Below are positions 1-8,675 of a stretch of 64,000 nucleotides of DNA, one piece after another. Every line of letters starts with the position of its first letter. Position 1 is the stretch's first letter. The translations under genes and the position numbers were made by a program. This stretch comes from Nitrospira sp. GTDB lineage: Bacteria; Nitrospirota; Nitrospiria; Nitrospirales; Nitrospiraceae. The DNA is taken from contig JAURZE010000022.1 of NCBI GenBank assembly GCA_030653545.1, forward strand, positions 124,001 to 188,000, written 5' to 3'. Under the pieces are notes generated by a model. The model did no database searches. It saw nothing but the letters and a program-made list of their open reading frames with translations, and was not told the origin of the DNA.

Positions 1-2
1 AT

Positions 3-737
3 TCGGTCAACACGTCGCTTCTGGCCTTGTCGCTTGGGCGCAATCTGGGAATCGACGAAACGCTCTTGCATCAGCTCGGCGTCGGCACCTTGCTCCATGA
101 TATCGGGAAGACGAAAGTCCCGTTGGAGATCTTGAATAAGCCGGGGAAATACGAAGCCCATGAATTTGAAATCATGAAGCAGCATGTGATGCGAGGAGCC
201 GAAGTCCTGTCAGGGACGACCGGTTTGACGGACAACTACCTGATGCCGGCGCTGGAACATCACGAGCGCGTGGACGGGACCGGCTATCCGTATCAGCGCC
301 GCAAAGGCGACCTCAGCCAGTTCGGGATGATGGCCGCGGTTGTGGATATCTACGATGCCATCACAAGCGATCGCTGCTATCACAAAGCCAAGCCGGCGCA
401 TGAAGCGCTGCAATTCCTCTATCTCATCTCGCAAAAAGGCCACCTTGAGCATACGCTCGTCCAACGGTTCATCCAGGTCGTCGGCGTCTATCCGGTCGGC
501 TCAGTCGTCCGGCTCAATACTGGGGAGGTGGCGGTCGTCAGCCGAATCAATCGGGCCACACCACTCCAGCCCGAGATCATGGTCGTCAAAAGCGCAGGTA
601 ATACGATCCTGTCGCATCCCGAGACAGTCGATCTTGCTCGCCCCCAAGGAGCGACGCAGCGAACCATTGCAGCCGTGACCGACCCTGTCAGTACCGGCAT
701 CAATCCCACTGTCTATCTCGATCAGGAGCCCGCATGA
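3..737 (+). CDS. HD-GYP domain c-di-GMP phosphodiesterase, 5' truncated by window
   Basis: Only the C-terminal part of the protein is present. The reading frame is open to the window edge, so the true start lies outside; an internal TTG at 27 is not needed. The metal-binding HDIGK motif and the HHERVDGTGYP signature place it in the HD-GYP family, which hydrolyses the second messenger c-di-GMP. About 80 residues after the HD-GYP core form a small beta-rich tail often seen in this family. The stop overlaps the ATG of the following PilZ gene (ATGA), so turnover and sensing of c-di-GMP are probably co-translated. Any N-terminal sensor domain cannot be seen. Confidence 0.9.
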   Translation, partial: SVNTSLLALSLGRNLGIDETLLHQLGVGTLLHDIGKTKVPLEILNKPGKYEAHEFEIMKQHVMRGAEVLSGTTGLTDNYLMPALEHHERVDGTGYPYQRRKGDLSQFGMMAAVVDIYDAITSDRCYHKAKPAHEALQFLYLISQKGHLEHTLVQRFIQVVGVYPVGSVVRLNTGEVAVVSRINRATPLQPEIMVVKSAGNTILSHPETVDLARPQGATQRTIAAVTDPVSTGINPTVYLDQEPA

Positions 738-1453
738 ATGATGTGACCACGACACAACCCACGCCGACATCGTTTCTCACCGTCGGCCTTTCCCTCAAAC
801 TGTCGTTCACGCTCAACGGGCAGAAGGGGATGTACGGCTCGACACTCCTGGGATGGAAAGACTATGCCTGGCTGGTCTGCGAATGGCCGCTGCAGGTCGG
901 CCATGGGACCGATATTCCCAGGGGAACGCCCTGCACGGTCAGCTATCTCCACGACGGAAAGCTGGTCGGCTATCGAACCGAAATTCGTGACATGCTGAGC
1001 GCGCCGGTGCCACTGCTGTTCATTGCCTTTCCGCACACCGTGGAAGAAATGCATTTGCGCAAACATGCCCGCGTGACTTCCTGCGAGCCGATTGTCCTTG
1101 AACGGGTAGAGGGCAACGCGATCAGCGGAGCGCCGTCGTCGGCGATCGTCGGCGGTCTGCTTCAAAATCTGAGTATCGGAGGCTGCAGCGTCATCGTTCC
1201 GCATGCTCCGGTCTGGCTCCGGGCTGGAGCCACGCTACGCTTGGAGTTTGAGCTGGCCGGACTCGGTCACGTCACAAATTTGACTGGGCTTGTCAAAAGT
1301 GCCGAAGCCGCAGAGGGTACCTGGACGCTCGGCCTCGAATTTCGTTTTCAAGAAATGGAATACATCGAGTACCGCGGGTGGGGTGGATCCGTCCATCAGG
1401 CCATCGAACAATGGACCACGCAAAAAGTCACCGATTCGTTTCCACTTCAATAA
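734..1453 (+). CDS. PilZ domain c-di-GMP receptor, YcgR-like two-domain protein
   Basis: This 239-residue protein starts with an ATG inside the stop of the HD-GYP gene. The first ~100 residues resemble the YcgR-type N-terminal beta-barrel domain; the second half is PilZ with both c-di-GMP contact motifs, RKHAR (RxxxR) and NLSIGG (NxSxxG). YcgR-type proteins slow the flagellar motor or alter secretion when c-di-GMP is high. The link to an HD-GYP gene and to a motility region fits a flagellar brake, but the output is inferred. No membrane segment is seen. Confidence 0.85.
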   Translation: MNDVTTTQPTPTSFLTVGLSLKLSFTLNGQKGMYGSTLLGWKDYAWLVCEWPLQVGHGTDIPRGTPCTVSYLHDGKLVGYRTEIRDMLSAPVPLLFIAFPHTVEEMHLRKHARVTSCEPIVLERVEGNAISGAPSSAIVGGLLQNLSIGGCSVIVPHAPVWLRAGATLRLEFELAGLGHVTNLTGLVKSAEAAEGTWTLGLEFRFQEMEYIEYRGWGGSVHQAIEQWTTQKVTDSFPLQ

Positions 1454-1588
1454 CCTGCTGTTCCACTCGTTCCCCTTCAGCGTCTTCTCCTGTCGTTTCT
1501 TTCCTCCTGGCGCGGCACATTTTGCCGATCTCCTCGCACGACCTCCCACTGTTTCGCGATAAGTCGTCAGATTCTCTGAAAAACTTAA

Positions 1589-1604
1589 TGGCATACAACT
1601 TGTA
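1589..1604 (+). promoter_or_regulatory. possible sigma-54-like promoter ahead of the sugar operon
   Basis: The 206-bp gap 1454-1659 contains TGGCAT, then ACAAC, then TTGTA, about 56 bp before the first gene of the sugar operon. GG and GT are ten bases apart, as in -24/-12 elements, but the -12 GC is GT here. No activator site was recognised. The rest of the gap shows nothing clear. Confidence 0.25.
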
Positions 1605-1659
1605 CTAGTCTCACCCGCCAGACTCAGCGCATCCAGATTACGATCGAGGAGAGTACGCC

Positions 1660-2856
1660 ATGGAAGGCCGTCATTCACTTCAGCAAGCCATGAACCCGCG
1701 ATGGTGTCTTGCGTACGACACCATCGATCGCCAGGACATCGATAGATTGGTCGAATGGCTGCAAACCTATCCTCGTTTGACCAAAGGTCCGATCACCGTC
1801 GACTTCGAGTCGCGCTGGTCGAAATGGCTGGGAGCCTCCCATTCCGTGTTTTGCAATTCGGGATCGTCGGCGAATTTGCTCATGTATTACACCCTCCTGG
1901 CTTCCGGACGCCTGAGGAATAAGAAGGTCATTGTGCCCAGCGTAGGCTGGGTGACGTCGATTGCACCCGCGATTCAATTCGGCTTCGAACCCATCATGTG
2001 CGAAGCCGATCCGGACACGTTTGCGCTCGACCTCAACCATCTTGAAGCGCTCTTGAAACAGCATCAACCGCAGACGGTCATGCTCGTTCAGGTCTTGGGC
2101 GTCCCGCATAAGATGCGGGAACTGATGGCACTGAAAGAACGCTATGGATTCATCTTACTGGAAGACGCCTGTGCCGCGATCGGCGCGAGCTATGAAGGAC
2201 GCAAAGTCGGCTCTTTCGGCGATATGGCGAGCTTCTCCTTCTACTTCGGCCATCAAATGTCGACCATCGAAGGCGGCATGGTCTCGACCAATGACAAAGC
2301 CCTCGCCGATCTCCTCCTGATGCTCCGGAGTCACGGGTGGAGCAAGGATCTGGATACCGCAACCCATCGTGGACTGGTCACGCAACACCTGATCGATGAC
2401 TTTCACTCTCCGTTCGTCTTCTACGAACCGGGATTCAATCTTCGCTCGACCGATCTGAACGCCTTCATTGGAATCGGGCAAGTGGAGAAGCTGGATTGGA
2501 TGACGGAACAGCGTCGGGCGAATCACGGGCGTTACCTGGATCATCTCAGTTCCAGCTTCTATGTCCAACGGGCCCCGAAGAATAGTCAGGTCGCCAGTAT
2601 TTCGGTCGGCTTGCTGGCGGAATCTCGCCAGCAGCGCCAGCGGATCGTTCAAGCGCTCGTCGCGCGAGGGGTGGAAACTCGTATTTTCTCCGCGGGGAAT
2701 CTCGGTCTTCACCCGTTTTGGACCAGTCGATATGGAGCGACCAGTTTCCCCGTAGCCGATCGCATTCACCACTGCGGCTTCTTCCTCCCGAACCATGCGG
2801 CGCTGACGCCGGACGATGTCGCGGCTATTTCGCAAATCGTCCTGGAGGCCGCATGA
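1660..2856 (+). CDS. DegT/DnrJ/EryC1-fold PLP enzyme with His replacing the PLP lysine; ColD/RfbH-like NDP-sugar 3-dehydratase
   Basis: The 398-residue protein has the DegT/DnrJ/EryC1/StrS fold: a GSSANL phosphate-binding segment near residue 68 and EDACAAIGA near 168. At the usual Schiff-base position the sequence is FYFGHQMSTIEGGM, with His198 instead of Lys. In this fold that swap is known from ColD (GDP-4-keto-6-deoxymannose 3-dehydratase) and RfbH, which remove the C3 hydroxyl rather than only transaminate; the length is close to ColD (about 390). A GAGGAGA ribosome site precedes the start. It heads an operon of nucleotide-sugar genes. The substrate is unknown; a GDP-hexose or GDP-heptose is likely from the neighbours. 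Confidence 0.75.
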   Translation: MEGRHSLQQAMNPRWCLAYDTIDRQDIDRLVEWLQTYPRLTKGPITVDFESRWSKWLGASHSVFCNSGSSANLLMYYTLLASGRLRNKKVIVPSVGWVTSIAPAIQFGFEPIMCEADPDTFALDLNHLEALLKQHQPQTVMLVQVLGVPHKMRELMALKERYGFILLEDACAAIGASYEGRKVGSFGDMASFSFYFGHQMSTIEGGMVSTNDKALADLLLMLRSHGWSKDLDTATHRGLVTQHLIDDFHSPFVFYEPGFNLRSTDLNAFIGIGQVEKLDWMTEQRRANHGRYLDHLSSSFYVQRAPKNSQVASISVGLLAESRQQRQRIVQALVARGVETRIFSAGNLGLHPFWTSRYGATSFPVADRIHHCGFFLPNHAALTPDDVAAISQIVLEAA

Positions 2857-3809
2857 CAGGCCCGCTGCTGATCACTGGCGGAACCGGGTTGCTGGGATCG
2901 GCAATTCGGAAGATCCGTCCCGATGCGATCTATCTCGCGCGCGCAGACGGAGACCTCCGCGATCGCAGCGTTGCGCAACGGCTGATAGAAGACATTCGGC
3001 CAGGGCAAATCCTTCATCTGGCTGGTGTGGTCGGAGGCGTAAAGGCCAATGCCGCCTGTAATAGCCGCTTTTTTGAGGACAATGTGCTGATCAATACAGC
3101 AGTACTCTCCGCCGCTCGCGCCCTTGGAATACAGAGGCTTGTTTCACTTCTCTCAAGTTGCGCCTTCCCTCTCTTTTCGGATCGGGCAACGACCGAAGAC
3201 GATCTCCAGGCCGCACTCCCATATGACGGCAATGCGGGATACGGCTATGCCAAGCGCATGCTGGATCTCCACACCCGTCTCGTGGCGAAAGAAGAGGGGT
3301 GGAAGTGGACCACGCTGACACCGGTCACGCTCTATGGTCCCCAGGACTCGTTCGATCCCGAGAGCGGTCATGTGGTGGGTTCGCTGATCAGCCGCTGCTG
3401 GGCGGCGAAGACGACCGGCACTCCGTTGGTCGTGTGGGGAAGCGGCCGGGCGGTGCGCCAATTCGTCTTTGTCGATGATGTGGCCAAGATCGCCGTCGAT
3501 GCGATCGAGCGTAATCTCGATTCGACGACAACCATCATTACTCCTGACGGCGGCATCACGATTCGAGCCTTAGCCGAAACGATTGCGTCCGTCATGGGGT
3601 ATACGGGTCCGATGGTATTCGACTCGACTCAACCTGAAGGCGTGCCGGTGAAACGCTTGCAGAGCAGAACATTTTCATCGCTGTTTCCGGAGTGCCGATT
3701 CACCAACCTGAGACAGGGTCTTGAAGCGACGGTGCGATGGTTTATCGATCACTCAACATCGGGGGAAGGGGTGTCACGCGCATCGCTTCCGCTCTGTCAT
3801 CAGCCTTAA
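2853..3809 (+). CDS. NAD(P)-dependent sugar epimerase/reductase, GDP-L-fucose/GDP-L-colitose synthase-like
   Basis: I take the start as the ATG at 2853, which overlaps the previous stop (ATGA) and gives 318 residues, the usual size of GDP-fucose synthase (Fcl/WcaG) and ColC. The Rossmann motif GGTGLLG is at residues 9-15, followed by an SLLSSCAFP active-site strand and the YGYAK catalytic Tyr/Lys. Fcl and ColC epimerise and reduce 4-keto-deoxy GDP-sugars. Directly after a ColD-like dehydratase, a ColC-like role is attractive. No GDP-mannose 4,6-dehydratase is in the window to make the 4-keto substrate, so the product is inferred. Confidence 0.75.
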   Translation: MTGPLLITGGTGLLGSAIRKIRPDAIYLARADGDLRDRSVAQRLIEDIRPGQILHLAGVVGGVKANAACNSRFFEDNVLINTAVLSAARALGIQRLVSLLSSCAFPLFSDRATTEDDLQAALPYDGNAGYGYAKRMLDLHTRLVAKEEGWKWTTLTPVTLYGPQDSFDPESGHVVGSLISRCWAAKTTGTPLVVWGSGRAVRQFVFVDDVAKIAVDAIERNLDSTTTIITPDGGITIRALAETIASVMGYTGPMVFDSTQPEGVPVKRLQSRTFSSLFPECRFTNLRQGLEATVRWFIDHSTSGEGVSRASLPLCHQP

Positions 3810-3824
3810 GGAGTCGCGATCTCA

Positions 3825-4772
3825 ATGCCGACAAAACAGACACATGTACTGGTGACCGGGGGAGCCGGCTATATCGGATCGGTGCTGTGCAAACAGCTCC
3901 TTGACCGGGGTCATCGAGTGACCGTTCTCGATACCTTCATGTATCGACAAAACAGCCTGTTAGATTGCTGTGCCTTTGACACCTTTCGTGTCGTGCGCGG
4001 AGATTGCCGGGATGAACGAATCATCACGGATCTCCTACGTGACGCGGATGTCATCATTCCGCTCGCTGCACTGGTGGGAGCGCCGTTGTGCAATCGCGAT
4101 CGAGTCGGCGCCTACACGATCAACTTTGAAGCCGTGCAGATGCTGAGCAAGCTCACCTCGCAACAGCAACAGATCATCTTCCCCGTCACGAATAGCGGCT
4201 ATGGCATCGGGCAACCGGGCGTTCCCTGCACAGAGGATTCGCCGTTACGTCCCATCAGCTTGTATGGCGAGACGAAGGTCAAGGCCGAGCGGGTCGTGCT
4301 GGATCGCGGCAACGCGATCACCCTCCGGCTGGCCACAGTCTTTGGCGCGTCTCCTCGAATGCGGATGGACCTCCTGGTCAACGATTTTGTGTGGCGCGCG
4401 GTCCATGATCGAGCCGTCGTGGTGTTCGAGGGGCATTGCAAACGGAACTACATCCATATCCGTGACGTCGTGAAGGCCTTTCTTCACTCGATGGATCAGT
4501 TCGAGCGCATGAAGAATCGCGCCTACAATGTCGGCCTGGACGACGCCAATCTTTCGAAACTGGAACTGTGCCAGGAAATTCAACGACACATTCCTCAGTT
4601 TGTCTTCTTTGAAGCCCCGATCGGAGAAGATCCCGACAAACGGGACTACATCGTCTCGAATGAACGGATGCTCTCGACCGGGTTCAAGCCGGACTGGTCG
4701 TTAGGACGAGGGATCCAGGAATTGACCAAGTGCTACACCATCGTGACCGGAACGGGATACGGCAATGTCTAG
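3825..4772 (+). CDS. NAD-dependent nucleotide-sugar epimerase/dehydratase family protein (extended SDR)
   Basis: This 315-residue protein has an AAGGAG ribosome site ending 11 bp before the ATG. It carries TGGAGYIG (NAD binding, residues 11-18) and YGETK (catalytic Tyr/Lys). The strand before the Tyr reads VTNSGYG and lacks the acidic residue found in TDEVYG or TSELYG of 4,6-dehydratases, so an epimerase or reductase is more likely than a dehydratase. It probably modifies the same GDP-sugar as the flanking genes. The exact substrate cannot be told from sequence. Confidence 0.75.
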   Translation: MPTKQTHVLVTGGAGYIGSVLCKQLLDRGHRVTVLDTFMYRQNSLLDCCAFDTFRVVRGDCRDERIITDLLRDADVIIPLAALVGAPLCNRDRVGAYTINFEAVQMLSKLTSQQQQIIFPVTNSGYGIGQPGVPCTEDSPLRPISLYGETKVKAERVVLDRGNAITLRLATVFGASPRMRMDLLVNDFVWRAVHDRAVVVFEGHCKRNYIHIRDVVKAFLHSMDQFERMKNRAYNVGLDDANLSKLELCQEIQRHIPQFVFFEAPIGEDPDKRDYIVSNERMLSTGFKPDWSLGRGIQELTKCYTIVTGTGYGNV

Positions 4773-4805
4773 CGCCGGCATCCGACGGATAGAAGGAGGG
4801 GCTCG

Positions 4806-5885
4806 ATGATCATCAGCCGCACACCCTTTCGCATCTCCTTCTTCGGAGGCGGAACCGACTACCCCGTGTGGTTTAAAGAGCACGGCGGCGCCGTCCTCGC
4901 CACCACGATCGACAAGTATTGCTATATCTCGTGCCGCCATCTTCCGCCCTTCTTTGAACATAAGACGCGGATTGCCTACTCGCGAATCGAACATGCCAAT
5001 AATAATGCCGAGATCGAGCATCCAGCCGTCCGAGGCGTCCTCCAGTATCTCAAGATGACCGAAGGTCTTGAGATTCATCATGACGGCGATCTCCCGGCCC
5101 GTACCGGACTGGGATCAAGTTCCTCGTTCACGGTGGGCCTCCTCCATGCCCTCTATGCGATGCAACATCGGATGCCGACCAAATCCGAACTGGCTCATGC
5201 GGCCATTCATGTTGAACAGAATATCGTCAAAGAAGCGGTCGGATGCCAAGATCAGGTCTTGGCTGCCCATGGCGGTCTGTGTCGGCTCACCTTCTCTCCC
5301 ACCGGAGAGATCGGATACACCCCGTTGATCATGAAGCCCGAACGGCTCAAGCAATTTCAAGATCATCTGCTGCTGTATTTCACCGGCTTCTCCCGGACAG
5401 CCTCCGAGATCGCTAAAGAGCAAATTGAAAGAACTAAGCAGAGGCGGGTGGAACTATTTGCCATGCTACAGATGGTTCAGGAAGGCATATCTCTCCTGAC
5501 CGGCGACCATGACCTATCAGAGTTCGGCGAACTTCTGCACGAAGCTTGGATGGTCAAGCGGGGACTAACCAGTAAAATCACCACTCCGCTCATCGATCAG
5601 ATTTATGACGCCGCGAGAAATGCCGGCGCACTCGGCGGGAAACTGCTCGGTGCAGGCGGGGGAGGCTTCATGCTGATCTATGCCAAACCGGAGCTGCACG
5701 CCAAGATCAATGCAGCCTTGCCAGGCCTCTTGCAAGTTCCATTTCAGTTTGAAGGCTCGGGAAGCCAGATCGTATTTTTCCAACAGGAAGTTCCTGTCCG
5801 ACGGGCCCCCCTCTGGAATGACGTGCCGACTTCTGCAGAGCTCGAAGAACATACCGTTCAGACGTGGAAGAAGGACGCCGCCTGA
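4806..5885 (+). CDS. hddA: GHMP-family sugar kinase, HddA-like D-glycero-D-manno-heptose 7-phosphate kinase
   Basis: This 359-residue protein has the GHMP kinase signatures: an N-terminal FRISFFGGGTDYP, the ATP-binding GLGSSSSFTVG near residue 100, and a C-terminal GGKLLGAGGGGF. The arrangement is that of HddA, which phosphorylates D-glycero-D-manno-heptose 7-phosphate at C1 toward GDP-heptose. The next gene is an HddC-like guanylyltransferase overlapping the stop by one base, which supports the assignment. GmhA and GmhB, needed for a full pathway, are not in the window. A GGAGG-type site precedes the ATG. A fucokinase-like substrate is the main alternative. Confidence 0.7.
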   Translation: MIISRTPFRISFFGGGTDYPVWFKEHGGAVLATTIDKYCYISCRHLPPFFEHKTRIAYSRIEHANNNAEIEHPAVRGVLQYLKMTEGLEIHHDGDLPARTGLGSSSSFTVGLLHALYAMQHRMPTKSELAHAAIHVEQNIVKEAVGCQDQVLAAHGGLCRLTFSPTGEIGYTPLIMKPERLKQFQDHLLLYFTGFSRTASEIAKEQIERTKQRRVELFAMLQMVQEGISLLTGDHDLSEFGELLHEAWMVKRGLTSKITTPLIDQIYDAARNAGALGGKLLGAGGGGFMLIYAKPELHAKINAALPGLLQVPFQFEGSGSQIVFFQQEVPVRRAPLWNDVPTSAELEEHTVQTWKKDAA

Positions 5886-6613
5886 TGACGCACGCATCGA
5901 CTGACGTCGTCATGCTCTGCGGAGGCTTGGGAACCAGACTTCAACCGGTCCTAACGGATCGCCCCAAACCCATGGCCTCAATCAATGGCCGGCCATTCCT
6001 CGATTTAGTTGTTGACCATGTCCTCTCACACGGCTTTCGCCGGATCGTGTTCTGCACCGGCCATCATGGGAATTGGATCGCGCAGCATGTCGGCCGACGA
6101 ATGGACTGTAGTGCGATCATCTCACATGAACAGACCCCGCTCGGCACAGCCGGAGCCCTCCGGGCCTGCCATTCATTGATCGCAACACCGACCATCCTCG
6201 TGTTGAACGGCGACTCCCTGTGCCGAATCGACCTCCGCGCCTTCCTGACGGCGCATCAAGACAGACAAGCCGTGGCAACGATGGCCGTGGTTCCATCGAA
6301 TGAACGGACCGATGCGGGAGGAGTCCGGATGGATGCACTGGGATGGATTCGCTCATTTCAGGAAAAACAAACGGCCTCGATTCTTAATGCTGGCATCTAC
6401 GCCATCCAGACGGAAGCGATCCACCTCATACCTGATGCTCTCCCTTGTTCACTCGAGCGAGACTTCTTCCCTCGCCTGGTGGACGGCAGGCTCTACGGTT
6501 ATGCCTGCGACGTTCCACTCTACGACATCGGAACGCCGGCCCGCCTGGCGGCGTTCGAAGCGCTTGATAAGGAAACAACCGAGCACCATTACACCACCTC
6601 ACTGTCACAATAG
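5885..6613 (+). CDS. hddC: sugar-1-phosphate nucleotidyltransferase, HddC-like
   Basis: I choose the ATG at 5885, which shares its A with the upstream TGA; a longer frame from 5864 would lie inside the kinase gene. The 242-residue product begins with the nucleotidyltransferase signature GGLGTRL, then RPKPM and the Mg-binding NGDS. The size matches HddC, which makes GDP-D-glycero-D-manno-heptose, and the kinase neighbour supports that. UTP- or CTP-using relatives cannot be excluded from sequence alone. Confidence 0.72.
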   Translation: MTHASTDVVMLCGGLGTRLQPVLTDRPKPMASINGRPFLDLVVDHVLSHGFRRIVFCTGHHGNWIAQHVGRRMDCSAIISHEQTPLGTAGALRACHSLIATPTILVLNGDSLCRIDLRAFLTAHQDRQAVATMAVVPSNERTDAGGVRMDALGWIRSFQEKQTASILNAGIYAIQTEAIHLIPDALPCSLERDFFPRLVDGRLYGYACDVPLYDIGTPARLAAFEALDKETTEHHYTTSLSQ

Positions 6614-6623
6614 GAGCTGCACT

Positions 6624-7454
6624 ATGAAACATGCGTTGACACTTGCGAAACCGGTTTGGGGCATTGGGAAACACGTTGTGATTACCGGAGGTTCCAGCGG
6701 CATCGGGTTCGAAGTCGCAAAACGCCTCAATGGAGTATGCAGAAAAATTTCCCTGATCTCGAGAAATGAGAACGGCAAACTTGCCGAAGCGCGGGAAACG
6801 CTACTCCGGCTGCAAAAGAATACACGCAATAGCATTCATACGGAGATTAATACCTGTGCCATGGACGTCCGTAACATCGAATCCGCACAGGCCTGGATCG
6901 GCGATGTGTACTCCAAAGGGAAAGACCAAATCGATATTTTCGTGAGTTCAGCAGGCGGGAGCCACGTCTATGGGACGTTGGAAGAAATGACCATGGCGGA
7001 CATCAATGCGATTTTCGACGTGAATGCCAAGGCCCCGATCATGTGGATGCGCGCATTGCTGCCCTACATGAAGCTCAACAAGATCGACCGGCGGGACACC
7101 AAGCGGGGTCACGTCCTCATGCTGTCGTCCCGTTCAGGCGAGCGCACGTTGCCCAAGCTGAGCGTGTATACCGCAGCGAAAGGGGCGGTGGAGAAGCTGG
7201 TCGAGGCCATGCAAAAGGAATATGTCCAATACCGCATGGTCTTCACCCTCATCAATCCTGGGTCCGTCAATACCGATTTCACCGCTCATTGGGATAAGGC
7301 CACGAGAAAAGCGCATAACGACGAAAGCATGTCCGTGCAGGAAGCCGCCGATTCGATTCTGCACGCCATTCATTCACATGTCGCCATCAACAAGATCTCG
7401 TACGAATCGGTCAGTCAGTGGATGCATGAGCCCGGCGTGCTCTTAGCGAGCTAA
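6624..7454 (+). CDS. short-chain dehydrogenase/reductase (classical SDR)
   Basis: The start is the ATG at 6624, after an AGGAG site in the sequence following the HddC stop; the frame stays open upstream but only inside the neighbour. The 276-residue protein has TGGSSGIG for cofactor binding, SSAGG near residue 110, a catalytic Ser in LMLSSRSG and YTAAK. The family reduces or oxidises alcohols and ketones with NAD(P). Within this operon it may act on a keto-sugar or an acyl substituent. Nothing in the sequence decides the substrate. Confidence 0.75.
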   Translation: MKHALTLAKPVWGIGKHVVITGGSSGIGFEVAKRLNGVCRKISLISRNENGKLAEARETLLRLQKNTRNSIHTEINTCAMDVRNIESAQAWIGDVYSKGKDQIDIFVSSAGGSHVYGTLEEMTMADINAIFDVNAKAPIMWMRALLPYMKLNKIDRRDTKRGHVLMLSSRSGERTLPKLSVYTAAKGAVEKLVEAMQKEYVQYRMVFTLINPGSVNTDFTAHWDKATRKAHNDESMSVQEAADSILHAIHSHVAINKISYESVSQWMHEPGVLLAS

Positions 7455-7457
7455 ACC

Positions 7458-8675
7458 ATGACCCGCACGGCTTCAACCATGACCACGGCTGCCCAGCACT
7501 CGGTGAACGATGTGCTGGGAAGCCTTCCTCGCTCCGGCATTCGCCGGCTGACAGATCAGGTCATGGGAAGCCCGGACATGGACGACGCGATCCAGCTGGG
7601 ATTCGGGCAGCCACAGGAAGCGACGGACGACCTCATCCGGGAGGCCATCATCAAAGCCACCGGAGAGCACACGCTGGGATATACGGAAAATGCGGGCATG
7701 CGGGTGCTTCGTGACGCCATCGTGGAGAAACTCGCCGTCCGCAATCACGTCAAGACGAATAGCGAAAGTATATTTGTCACGCCTGGCGCCACCTATGGCG
7801 TCGCCGTTACAATTGGATGTTTGATCAACCCCGGAGATGAGGTCCTGGTGCCTGATCCGGGTTATCCCAACTTCGCCGCCGCCGTGCGGCATCACGGCGG
7901 CATGGTGAAATTCTATCAGCTCCGTGAGGAAGCAGGTTTCCTGCCGGACCTGGACGAGCTGTCAGCGCTCATCTCTCCGGCCACCAAAGTCATGATTGTC
8001 AATTCGCCTGGGAACCCGACCGGTGCCGTTATCGACGGCGGCAGGATGGAACAACTAGTCCACCTGACCCGTGAACGCGGCCTGTGGCTGGTTTCTGACG
8101 AGGTGTATGAAACCTATGTGTACGGGTGCCGGCATATCTCTCCGCTGTCATTCACGGGGAGCGACCATGTCGTCGGCCTCTACAGCTTCTCAAAAAGCTA
8201 TAACATCACCGGCCTTCGAGTGGGCTATGTCGTCACACGACATCCGTCTTTGCGCCGCGCATTACTGAACGCGCAAGAACTCTATATTTCCTGCGCCCCC
8301 TCCATCTCTCAATTCGCCGCGCTCCAGGCATTAGCCGATGGCGGCGCCTATCCCGAGTCTATGCGGGCAGCCTATCAACAGAAACGCGATCTGGTGATGA
8401 ACATGCTCGGCCCCTATGCCGGACGCAGGCCCGAGGGCGCCTTTTATCTGCTGGTCAATATCGGTTTCACCGGCCTTGATTCCGACGACTTCGCCGATCG
8501 TCTGCTCAGGGACACCCACGTCGTCGTGGCTCCGGGAGCGACCTTCGGCCCGACCTCCGACAAGTATATCCGTATCGCGTTTACTCCACGAGTGGAGAAG
8601 CTGGAAGCAGGCCTGACACGACTCAAAGAGTTTATGAGTCAGTGGTCCCTAGCTGATAAGAAGGATTATCGATGA
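7458..8675 (+). CDS. class I/II PLP-dependent aminotransferase
   Basis: This is a 405-residue fold-type I aminotransferase of the aspartate aminotransferase superfamily. It has VTPGATYG, the NSPGNPTG motif, SDEVYE and the PLP lysine in SFSKSYNITGLRVG. Unlike DegT enzymes, this class usually works on amino acids and 2-oxo acids. Its stop overlaps the ATG of the E1 alpha gene, suggesting that an amino or keto acid is handed to the thiamine enzyme, perhaps to make an unusual acyl or amino group. An ATG at 7479 is an alternative start. Confidence 0.8.
   Translation: MTRTASTMTTAAQHSVNDVLGSLPRSGIRRLTDQVMGSPDMDDAIQLGFGQPQEATDDLIREAIIKATGEHTLGYTENAGMRVLRDAIVEKLAVRNHVKTNSESIFVTPGATYGVAVTIGCLINPGDEVLVPDPGYPNFAAAVRHHGGMVKFYQLREEAGFLPDLDELSALISPATKVMIVNSPGNPTGAVIDGGRMEQLVHLTRERGLWLVSDEVYETYVYGCRHISPLSFTGSDHVVGLYSFSKSYNITGLRVGYVVTRHPSLRRALLNAQELYISCAPSISQFAALQALADGGAYPESMRAAYQQKRDLVMNMLGPYAGRRPEGAFYLLVNIGFTGLDSDDFADRLLRDTHVVVAPGATFGPTSDKYIRIAFTPRVEKLEAGLTRLKEFMSQWSLADKKDYR

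Noticed and set aside
1555-1562. CGCGATAA as a sigma-28 -10 box before the sugar operon
   Set aside because: Two mismatches to GCCGATAA and no TAAA/TCAA at 15-16 bp upstream.
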